Below the pieces are notes generated by a model. It was not told the DNA's origin. It saw only the letters and a program-made list of their open reading frames with translations, and ran no database searches. Below are positions 1 through 5,146 of a DNA stretch of 8,205 nucleotides, piece by piece (position 1 is the first letter of the stretch; the number at the start of each line of letters is the position of its first letter). The stretch comes from Chloroflexota bacterium (GTDB lineage: Bacteria; Chloroflexota; Dehalococcoidia; Lucifugimonadales; Lucifugimonadaceae). The stretch spans positions 1-8,205 of the forward strand of contig VXTA01000201.1 of assembly GCA_009837685.1 (NCBI GenBank). The letters are read 5' to 3'. The translations under genes were made by a program, and so were the position numbers.

Positions 1-234
1 GCCAACACTATCGTCGAAAACGCAGAAGAACGCTCGCACCGTCAGACCAACGAGACCGACGAGTACTCACGCCGAATGCTCATGAAGCTTGAAGAGCGGC
101 TCTCACACACCCTCATGCAGGTCCGACAAGGCATCGACATGGTCAACGAAAGCATGGAAGAGCGCAAAAAGGAACACGCTCACAACATCGCCATGCAGGC
201 CGCTAAGTACGCAACCAATAACGCCCGACGCTAG
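1..234 (+). CDS. C-terminal part of a coiled-coil protein (DivIVA-like or V/A-ATPase subunit E/H-like), 5' end outside the window
   Basis: Reading frame 1 is open from the first base to a TAG at 232-234, giving 77 residues. They are highly charged, rich in Glu, Arg, Lys, Met and Gln, and lack Pro and Gly-rich turns, as expected for a long amphipathic helix or coiled coil. The stretch around residues 8-42 (AEERSH, then DEYSRRMLMKLEERL, then LMQVRQGID) resembles the tail of small coiled-coil proteins annotated as DivIVA-like or ATP synthase subunit B/E-like in Chloroflexota and actinobacteria. The N-terminus, which would decide between these, is missing, so no function is assigned. The gene ends 30 bases before a strong terminator, so it is probably the last gene of its transcript. 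Confidence 0.75.
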   Translation, partial: ANTIVENAEERSHRQTNETDEYSRRMLMKLEERLSHTLMQVRQGIDMVNESMEERKKEHAHNIAMQAAKYATNNARR

Positions 235-264
235 GCAACGAACCTAGCATTCTCAGGCGACTTT

Positions 265-305
265 CCCCTCTCCTTGGCAACCAAGGAGAGGGGGTTCTTG
301 TTTAC
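265..305 (+). terminator. Rho-independent terminator of the coiled-coil gene
   Basis: A perfect 13-bp stem (265-277 with 281-293) closes on a three-base loop, CAA, and is followed by the T-rich tail GTTCTTGTTTACT. It lies in the spacer between the plus-strand coiled-coil gene and the convergent membrane-protein gene. On the minus strand the stem is followed by AAAG rather than a T tract, so it is expected to act mainly on plus-strand transcription. Confidence 0.85.
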
Positions 306-310
306 TATTG

Positions 311-799
311 CTAGCCGTCTTCGCTAGTCGCGCTCGCCCAGTAACCCTGGCCGACGATTACCAGCCACGAAACACCTACTATCGCGAAGTAGGTGACATG
401 CCAGATCAGCGGCGTTGGTCGCGACGCCGTGACCACGTTCTGGAACGTGAACACTGCGAAGATGATCGCGCTCAAGAACAATCCAAACAGGATCCACGGC
501 CGGCGCGCTGCTGTGCCGCTCCGCATGATGAACTGGATCAGCGTCCACAGGAAGATAATCCCGACAATCAATTCGAAAACGCCCGTGAAGTAGTAGGCGA
601 ATTCGCCGAGGCCCGTCCCCCATCCCATCTTGTCTAACGCGCCGCCAAACGGGTTTCCCTTATCCGCAAACTTCACACCAATGTGAACCCCGGGTATCAG
701 CTTCGCCAGCCCGTTCGCCAACCAGAACAGCATCCAAAAGATCACTGTAGCCAATTCCAGCGACCCCAGCCGAACCATATAACTCCTCAAACCATCCAT
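311..799 (-). CDS. small four-helix integral membrane protein, possibly DoxX-like
   Basis: This 162-residue protein has four evident hydrophobic segments at about residues 16-35, 68-91, 101-121 and 132-152, with Arg-rich stretches between them (for example TAARRP near 97-101). No signal peptide cleavage site is apparent, so it should sit in the cytoplasmic membrane. The first helix ending in LANGLAKLIPG and the second opening with YYFTGVFELIVGI recall the DoxX/DoxD-like superfamily, whose members carry small polar motifs in these places. The match is by eye and weak, and an unnamed conserved membrane protein is the alternative. The ATG at 797-799 has an ideal Shine-Dalgarno (AGGAGG, plus-strand 807-812) seven bases upstream, which fixes the start. 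It is separated by 174 bases from arsM, so it probably has its own promoter. Confidence 0.85.
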   Translation of the reverse strand: MDGLRSYMVRLGSLELATVIFWMLFWLANGLAKLIPGVHIGVKFADKGNPFGGALDKMGWGTGLGEFAYYFTGVFELIVGIIFLWTLIQFIMRSGTAARRPWILFGLFLSAIIFAVFTFQNVVTASRPTPLIWHVTYFAIVGVSWLVIVGQGYWASATSEDG

Positions 800-848
800 C
801 GTTTCGCCTCCTGAGCGGTATTGGGGATTGGTCGTACGAGCAGTTTAC

Positions 849-948
849 CACCACGTACATTTAACACTGCTAAAACAACAAATGACCGTGATTCGATTGG
901 GAAACCATAAGTTCATCCGATCGCCCACGCTGAACTAACACCACGTAC
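849..948. repeat. 10-bp direct repeat in the arsM to membrane-gene spacer
   Basis: CACCACGTAC occurs at 849-858 and again at 939-948, 90 bases apart. Read on the minus strand, the sense strand of the downstream membrane gene, both copies are GTACGTGGTG followed by GTA or TTA. The proximal copy lies about 50-60 bases upstream of the start codon, where a regulator or promoter could sit. A chance match is possible. Confidence 0.35.
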
Positions 949-959
949 TCCGTGAGTAC
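945..959 (-). terminator. weak hairpin just downstream of arsM
   Basis: GTACTC (945-950) and GAGTAC (954-959) form a 6-bp stem with a three-base loop, 14 bases after the arsM stop codon. There is no T tract after it on the minus strand (the next bases are GTGGTGTTAG), so it may slow rather than stop polymerase, or may be incidental. Confidence 0.25.
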
Positions 960-973
960 AGGCTGCGCCGACC

Positions 974-1807
974 TCAATCGCGTTTCCAACCCCGAACCGT
1001 AACGCTGCGAACCGATTCCCCCCATGCCGTACCGTCTGAACGCGGACGCATCGGAACATCCGACATGATCTCAACATCTACAAATCCTGATCGCTCCATA
1101 CGCCCAAGGTATCGGCTCAACAAGTCCGCTCCACCAACGCATGAAACCCACTCCTCGGCAGAAGAACGCACATCATCAGGCAGTTCCTCCGTAACCACCA
1201 TGTCCGAAACCACGAAACGGCCTCCCTGCTTCAGCACCCGATAAATCTCGTCAAACACACGATCTTTGTCCGGCGACAGAGCGATAACACAGTTTGAGAT
1301 CACCAGGTCGACACTCGCATCCAGTTGCGGAATCGCCTCGATCTTGCCCAACTTGAACACCACGTTGTGCGCCTTCAGCTTCTCCGCATTCTTCCGAGCC
1401 AAGTCGATCATCGCGTGTGTCATGTCAATACCGATTACCTGACCATCCTCGCCAACCTCCTGCGCCGCCAAGAAACAGTCGATACCTCCTCCGCTGCCAA
1501 GATCCAAAACCGTCTCGCCCGGCCTAGCCTCCGAAAGCCCGATCGGATTGCCGCAACCAGCCGAAGCCGCCATCGCCTCAGGTGTCAAGGCGGCCAAGTC
1601 ATCCGAATCATAAAGAGAATCTGCCACCGTTGCCATCTCAGAACCGTCATCCCCGCAACACGCCGAACTAACTTCTTCGGCGCAACATCCCGATGCCGTA
1701 GCACCGCGCTCTGCAACCCGCGTATACCGATCCCGAACCGCCTGTTCCACCGACCCAGTATCAAACTCTTCACGACCAAAAACTCTCAACAGTTCCGCCA
1801 ACTCCAT
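974..1807 (-). CDS. arsM: ArsM-type arsenite S-adenosylmethionine methyltransferase
   Basis: The 277-residue protein is a class I SAM methyltransferase with the SAM-binding motif LDLGSGGGID at 101-110 and the acidic end of strand 2 (GIDMT) near 126-130. It carries the ArsM signature cysteines: Cys85 in SAGCGNP, Cys173 in ISNCVI and Cys223 in WVSCVGGA, equivalent to the three catalytic As(III)-binding cysteines of the family. Two vicinal pairs (Cys41-Cys42, Cys50-Cys51) in the N-terminal region are also typical. It should methylate arsenite to volatile or less retained methylarsenicals in the cytosol. Length and domain order are normal. No arsR, arsB or arsC is visible nearby, so it appears stand-alone. 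The Shine-Dalgarno AGGAGG (plus 1810-1815) lies only two bases from the ATG, while a TTG at codon 3 would be eight bases away and is an alternative start. Confidence 0.93.
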   Translation of the reverse strand: MELAELLRVFGREEFDTGSVEQAVRDRYTRVAERGATASGCCAEEVSSACCGDDGSEMATVADSLYDSDDLAALTPEAMAASAGCGNPIGLSEARPGETVLDLGSGGGIDCFLAAQEVGEDGQVIGIDMTHAMIDLARKNAEKLKAHNVVFKLGKIEAIPQLDASVDLVISNCVIALSPDKDRVFDEIYRVLKQGGRFVVSDMVVTEELPDDVRSSAEEWVSCVGGADLLSRYLGRMERSGFVDVEIMSDVPMRPRSDGTAWGESVRSVTVRGWKRD

Positions 1808-1836
1808 GCCCTCCTAAACTCGTAGCACTACCAACA

Positions 1837-1863
1837 ATTTTACGCCCCAACTTACGCCGCAAA
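1837..1863 (-). promoter_or_regulatory. possible sigma-70-like promoter for arsM
   Basis: On the minus strand, TAAAAT (plus 1837-1842) matches five of six bases of a -10 box and lies about 30 bases before the arsM start. The best upstream hexamer, TTTGCG (plus 1858-1863), is only 15 bases away and a poor -35. The -10 is suggestive and the whole promoter is uncertain. Confidence 0.25.
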
Positions 1864-1880
1864 TCTCGCCCTTCATTACA

Positions 1881-1931
1881 CGCCCCATCACCACTTCTGC
1901 GTTACTATTCCATCACAGCGCCGATGGGGCG
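1881..1931. repeat. 9-bp inverted repeat in the leader of the aldolase operon
   Basis: CGCCCCATC (1881-1889) and GATGGGGCG (1923-1931) are perfect reverse complements separated by 33 bases. The element ends 13 bases before the Shine-Dalgarno of the first aldolase, and ACGCCCCA is also repeated directly at 1842-1849 and 1880-1887. It could be a regulator site in the divergent arsM-aldolase spacer or a leader hairpin near the ribosome site. Nothing here identifies a regulator. Confidence 0.4.
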
Positions 1932-1944
1932 CCGGACAATCTTC

Positions 1945-1950
1945 AAGGAG
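1945..1950 (+). promoter_or_regulatory. Shine-Dalgarno that fixes the first aldolase start
   Basis: AAGGAG lies six bases before the ATG at 1957. In-frame ATGs at 1924 and 1951 are upstream of, or directly abut, this site and have no ribosome site of their own. The downstream paralog starts with the homologous residues MGN-x3-LKERIRRG, supporting 1957. Confidence 0.8.
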
Positions 1951-1956
1951 ATGGCG

Positions 1957-2682
1957 ATGGGCAACAAAACCCCGCTAAAAGAACGCATACGCCGTGGCGA
2001 TATCGTGATCGGCGTTTCGGCTTCGATGGATGCCACGAAGTCGCAGCTCGAGGACATCCTCGGCAAGGACGACTACGGGGTTGTCATGACGGACAGCCAG
2101 CACAGCCCCTTTTCGGAACACAAGATGGTCGATTTCTGCAATATGGCTGATGAGATCGGCATTCCAGTCCACCTGCGCATTGACCATCCAAGACACGCGT
2201 ACCTGCTAGGGAACCTCGCCGATCTGGGTCCCGCGATGTTAGAGATCCCTCTCGTCGAAGACCCTGCCACAGTCCGCGAGGCAATCGAGTTTTTCTACTT
2301 TCCGCCCGAAGGACGGCGTAGCTTCGTCGGGGGCAACCGCTGGGGCACCGAGCTCGGGAACGACATGAACATGTACGCAGAGTGGTGGAACAACAACGGC
2401 ATCCTCTGCATCCAGATCGAGTCGCTCCGCGCCATCGAGAACATCCGAGCCCTCTCACCGCCCGGTGTCGACATGTTCTCATGGGGCCCGTCCGACCTCG
2501 AGTGGGACCGCAAAATGCATCCCCACCATCCCTTCAAGACCGACGACGACTGCATCAAGCACGTCATGGACCAAGTCAACGACCTCGACGTCCGGATGAG
2601 CTACCGGTCCTACGACCCCAAACTCCGCAACAAATACCTCGACATGGGCGTAACAGTCCTATTCGAAATGGCTCAAACCTAA
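1957..2682 (+). CDS. HpcH/HpaI-family aldolase/citrate lyase-type protein, copy 1
   Basis: This 241-residue TIM-barrel protein belongs to the HpcH/HpaI (class II 2-keto-3-deoxy acid) aldolase family, which makes or breaks C-C bonds next to pyruvate-type enolates using a divalent metal. Family positions are readable: TDSQHSPF with His49 as the equivalent of the catalytic His of the usual GEHAP loop, Arg74 in HLRI for the carboxylate, Glu155 in QIESLRAIENI and Asp180 in WGPSDLEWD as metal ligands. The loop reads DSQH rather than DGEH, a variant seen in relatives of unknown substrate. After Asp180 there is a distinctive His-Pro cluster (188-192) followed by KTDDDC. The substrate cannot be read from the sequence. 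The start at 1957 is chosen over 1924 because of the Shine-Dalgarno and the paralog. The second copy begins 27 bases downstream, so the two are probably co-transcribed. Confidence 0.9.
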   Translation: MGNKTPLKERIRRGDIVIGVSASMDATKSQLEDILGKDDYGVVMTDSQHSPFSEHKMVDFCNMADEIGIPVHLRIDHPRHAYLLGNLADLGPAMLEIPLVEDPATVREAIEFFYFPPEGRRSFVGGNRWGTELGNDMNMYAEWWNNNGILCIQIESLRAIENIRALSPPGVDMFSWGPSDLEWDRKMHPHHPFKTDDDCIKHVMDQVNDLDVRMSYRSYDPKLRNKYLDMGVTVLFEMAQT

Positions 2683-2709
2683 CCCCTCGACACAAAGGAG
2701 AACCCAAAA

Positions 2710-3432
2710 ATGGGCAACGACGCAAACCTCAAAGAACGCATCCGGCGCGGCGACATCGTCATCGGAGTCGGCATACCGATCGGCTCCACGAAGTCACAGT
2801 TCGAAGACATCCTCGGTAAGGACGACTACGGCTTCGCAACCTGCGACAGCCAGCACAGCCCCTTCTCGGAGCACATGCTGGTCGACCACTGCAACATCGC
2901 CGACGAGGTCGGAATACCGATCCACTTCCGCATCAAGCACACCCAGTTGGCCTTCTTGGTAGGTAACATCGCCGACCTTGGACCCGCATTCATCGAGATC
3001 CCGCTCGTCGAAGAACAGTCGACGGTGCGGGAAGCCCTCGACTGGTTCTACTTCCCGCCTGAGGGCCGTCGGAGCTGGGTAGGCGGCTACCGCTGGGGCG
3101 CCGAACTCGGTCATGATCGTCCCGGCTACGCCAAGTGGTGGAACGAAAACGGCGTCATCTGCTTGCAAGTCGAGTCTCTGCGCGCCATCGAGAACATCCG
3201 CACCCTCGCCATGCCGGGCGTTGACTTGTTCTCGTGGGGACCGGCCGATCTCGAGTTCGACCGGGAGATGCATCCGCATCATCCATTCAAGACCGACGAC
3301 GACTGCATCAAACACGTCATGGACCAGGTCAACGATCTGGACGTCAGGATGAGCTACCGTTCCGGCGACCCCGCCCTGCGCAACAAATACATCGACCTCG
3401 GCGTCACCGTCCTAATGGAGCGAGCCCAATAA
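2710..3432 (+). CDS. HpcH/HpaI-family aldolase/citrate lyase-type protein, copy 2 (tandem paralog)
   Basis: This 240-residue protein aligns with the upstream aldolase end to end without a gap, about 178 of 240 residues identical by hand count. All presumed active-site positions are kept at the same numbers: Asp46, Gln48, His49, Arg74, Glu155 and Asp180. Differences cluster at 21-26 (SASMDA versus GIPIGS), 76-80 (DHPRH versus KHTQL) and 137-139 (MNM versus RPG), the first two next to the barrel mouth in this fold. The block 187-218 is identical in protein but not in DNA. The start has AAGGAG nine bases upstream (2695-2700). The copies probably act on related but different 2-oxo acids, or form a mixed hexamer. 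That is inference. A simple gene-dosage duplication is less likely given the divergence. Confidence 0.92.
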   Translation: MGNDANLKERIRRGDIVIGVGIPIGSTKSQFEDILGKDDYGFATCDSQHSPFSEHMLVDHCNIADEVGIPIHFRIKHTQLAFLVGNIADLGPAFIEIPLVEEQSTVREALDWFYFPPEGRRSWVGGYRWGAELGHDRPGYAKWWNENGVICLQVESLRAIENIRTLAMPGVDLFSWGPADLEFDREMHPHHPFKTDDDCIKHVMDQVNDLDVRMSYRSGDPALRNKYIDLGVTVLMERAQ

Positions 3433-3468
3433 ACGTCCCTTTCGCGAACAGCAGGTAAAACCGTAGGG

Positions 3469-3510
3469 TTTCCCCCGCTCGCGGGGGAAATGTCCGAAGG
3501 ACAAAGGGGG
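3469..3510. repeat. REP-like double-hairpin element downstream of the aldolase operon
   Basis: An 8-bp stem, TTTCCCCC (3469-3476) with GGGGGAAA (3483-3490), is followed at once by a 5-bp hairpin, TGTCC-GAA-GGACA (3491-3503), then AA and a second GGGGG (3506-3510). The C5 arm can pair with either G5 tract, the second choice enclosing the small hairpin. No T tract follows on either strand, so it is not a classic terminator. Its shape resembles the intergenic palindromic repeats scattered in many genomes. Whether it recurs cannot be seen from one copy. Confidence 0.55.
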
Positions 3511-3564
3511 CGCGTGATGGTCCGTTACAACCTCAACCGGCGCAAAACCAAACCTACCAACCGC

Positions 3565-3599
3565 ATGACCACGGTCATCACAACCTGAAAGATGACCGT
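3565..3599. repeat. overlapping, mutually exclusive hairpins in the convergent spacer
   Basis: ATGACC (3565-3570) pairs with GGTCAT (3573-3578). The extended segment ACGGTCATC (3571-3579) pairs perfectly over nine bases with GATGACCGT (3591-3599) across an 11-base loop. GGTCAT is shared, so only one hairpin can form at a time. A role in ending transcription from either side is possible, but there is no T tract directly after the stem. Confidence 0.4.
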
Positions 3600-3618
3600 G
3601 CGTAAGATCTGACGTACA

Positions 3619-3639
3619 AGCAACACAACCATGGTTGCT
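3619..3639 (-). terminator. hairpin just beyond the HIT gene, possible terminator
   Basis: AGCAAC (3619-3624) pairs with GTTGCT (3634-3639), and the palindrome AACCATGGTT (3627-3636) overlaps it as an alternative fold. An outer pair, GACGTA (3611-3616) with TACGTC (3652-3657), encloses both and overlaps the HIT stop codon. It lies 11 bases past that stop on the minus strand. The following bases are only mildly T-rich, so terminator function is a guess. Confidence 0.3.
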
Positions 3640-3650
3640 CATAGTCTAGC

Positions 3651-3989
3651 CTACGTCGGAACCGGGCCTCCTCCGGTCACGTGCGCGTGGAGATGAAACA
3701 CCTCCTGCCCCGCGCCTCGGCCCTGGTTGAACTGCACTCGGTACCCCGAACCCGTAATTCCCGTAGCCTCCGCAACCTCTCCAACTCCCACCAATATCCG
3801 ACCGAGCATCGCCACATGCTTATCCCCTGCTTCGTGTAGGCGGTCGAAGCACGTTTTGGGAACTACTAGTACGTGGACCCGTGCTTTTGGGTTGATGTCG
3901 TTGAACGCCAAAACATGATCATCCTCATATACCTTGCAGCAGGGAATATCACCCGCGATGATCTTGCAAAAGATACAGTCGTCAGACAC
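3651..3989 (-). CDS. HIT-family (histidine triad) nucleotide hydrolase
   Basis: The 112-residue protein is a full-length HINT-type member of the HIT superfamily. It starts with the Cys-x2-Cys pair (Cys5, Cys8 in CIFCKI), followed by GDIPCCKVYEDDHVLAFNDI, and ends with GQEVFHLHAHVTGG. The histidine triad is His99, His101 and His103, with His101 the presumed nucleophile. HINT enzymes hydrolyse adenosine 5'-phosphoramidates and acyl- or aminoacyl-adenylates to AMP in the cytosol. The start is GTG (plus 3987-3989), supported by the family N-terminus, with a weak purine-rich GAGGGA about six bases upstream. It follows the small acyl-CoA dehydrogenase gene by 23 bases and is probably the last gene of that operon. 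The end after VTGGGPVPT lacks the extended tail of some HINT proteins, which is normal for short bacterial forms. Confidence 0.93.
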   Translation of the reverse strand: MSDDCIFCKIIAGDIPCCKVYEDDHVLAFNDINPKARVHVLVVPKTCFDRLHEAGDKHVAMLGRILVGVGEVAEATGITGSGYRVQFNQGRGAGQEVFHLHAHVTGGGPVPT

Positions 3990-4012
3990 TTTCGATCCCT
4001 CTGGCTTCCAAG

Positions 4013-5137
4013 TCAGAGCGTTCGACCAAGGTTTTCGATGTGCGAATCCGAATCTCCGAAATCAGCACGCCACGAAAGCACTCGCCGAGTGTAGAGATGC
4101 AGATCATGCTCCCACGTGAACCCGATCGCACCGTGCGACTGATGCGCCTTCCACACGATGTCATGCATCAAAGTATTCGCAGACCATTTCGCCTGCGAAA
4201 CAATCCGTGAAGCCATCACACCATCGACATCCGCGCTCAACGCCCACGCCGACCGATCCGCGAGATGCTTCGCCGATTTCACCTTCGTAGCCATATCCGC
4301 CATGTAGTGCTGTATCACTTGGAACGCACCAATCGGACGACCAAACTGCCGCCGCTCTTTCACATACTCGATCGTGCGATCCGTAACCGCGCTCCCCGCT
4401 CCAACCATCTGCGTCGCCCTCGCCGCCGCTCCGTACAACATCATGTGATCGACGACATCAGCGCCACCACCAACTTCGCCGACAACCGTCGCTGTCGGAA
4501 CAACAACCTCGTTCATATCGATATCGCAAGCCGGTGCACCCGAAGCCATCTTCACCCGGTTGACATTGACCGTCCCTTCGGCAGACTTCACCGGCACCGC
4601 GAACACAGTCATACCTGCGTCAGTCTCGGCAGGCATCAACACCAGATCAGCAGAGTTTCCGTACGGAACGAACCTGCTCGTGCCGCTGATAACCCAGCCG
4701 TTTGATGTCTCCGAAGCCCGTACACCCATCGCACTTGGATCCGTCGAACCATCCATCCCCACCAATGACGGAACCGCAACCATCTCGCCAGTCGCGATTG
4801 ATGTCAACCAATCCTGTTTCTGTACGTCTGAACCGAACTCGCTTATCGCAGAAGCCGACACAACGGCCGACTCCACGAGCGGCCCCGGTGCCAATGCAGT
4901 GCCCCACTCGCCGAGAAGCACCGCCATATCCGACATGTCCATGCCAGAACCGCTGTGCTCCTCTGGCACGATCAGTCCTAGCCACCCCAACTCGCCGATC
5001 TCTCGCCAAAAATCGTCGGTATAACCCTGCTCATCCGCCGCCATCGCACGGACGAAGTCGGATGGTGAACGGTCAGAGAGATACTCCGCTGCACTGCTTC
5101 GGATCAGTTCCTGCGTTTCGTTTAGTCCGAAGTCCAT
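4013..5137 (-). CDS. acyl-CoA dehydrogenase, small (non-catalytic-base) subunit type
   Basis: This 374-residue protein has the acyl-CoA dehydrogenase layout: helical N-domain (1-110), beta domain (about 120-220) and helical C-domain. Features seen are WLGLIVPEEHSGSGM at 52-66, the FAD-pyrophosphate-type RRQFGRPIGAFQVIQH at 262-277 and HGAIGFTWEHDLHLY at 335-349. It lacks a Trp-Thr-Ser FAD motif (SGTSRFVPYG instead) and lacks a Glu at both usual catalytic-base places: YGAAARA at 235-241 in helix G, and LYTRR where MCAD has its YEG. The partner gene upstream has the reverse pattern. This is the arrangement of alpha2-beta2 enzymes such as mycobacterial FadE26-FadE27, which act on bulky acyl-CoA side chains. 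The start is nine bases after the large-subunit stop with no clear Shine-Dalgarno, suggesting translational coupling. The substrate is unknown. Confidence 0.93.
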   Translation of the reverse strand: MDFGLNETQELIRSSAAEYLSDRSPSDFVRAMAADEQGYTDDFWREIGELGWLGLIVPEEHSGSGMDMSDMAVLLGEWGTALAPGPLVESAVVSASAISEFGSDVQKQDWLTSIATGEMVAVPSLVGMDGSTDPSAMGVRASETSNGWVISGTSRFVPYGNSADLVLMPAETDAGMTVFAVPVKSAEGTVNVNRVKMASGAPACDIDMNEVVVPTATVVGEVGGGADVVDHMMLYGAAARATQMVGAGSAVTDRTIEYVKERRQFGRPIGAFQVIQHYMADMATKVKSAKHLADRSAWALSADVDGVMASRIVSQAKWSANTLMHDIVWKAHQSHGAIGFTWEHDLHLYTRRVLSWRADFGDSDSHIENLGRTL

Positions 5138-5146
5138 GATGCGGAT

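Noticed and set aside
1325..1825. Plus-strand reading frame of 166 codons opposite arsM
   Set aside because: It overlaps the catalytic region of arsM and shows only Arg-, Ser- and Thr-rich low-information sequence.
1924..1956. Upstream start at 1924 for the first aldolase
   Set aside because: It would add 11 residues absent from the paralog and places the real Shine-Dalgarno inside the gene. The start at 1957 fits both spacing and homology.
3565..3639. CRISPR-like or tandem repeat array in the convergent spacer
   Set aside because: The repeats are short, unequal and mostly inverted, with no regular repeat-spacer spacing and no cas gene nearby.
3412..3642. Minus-strand 76-codon frame across the convergent spacer
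   Set aside because: It runs through the REP-like hairpins, overlaps the aldolase end, has no Shine-Dalgarno, and its composition follows the repeats rather than a protein family.
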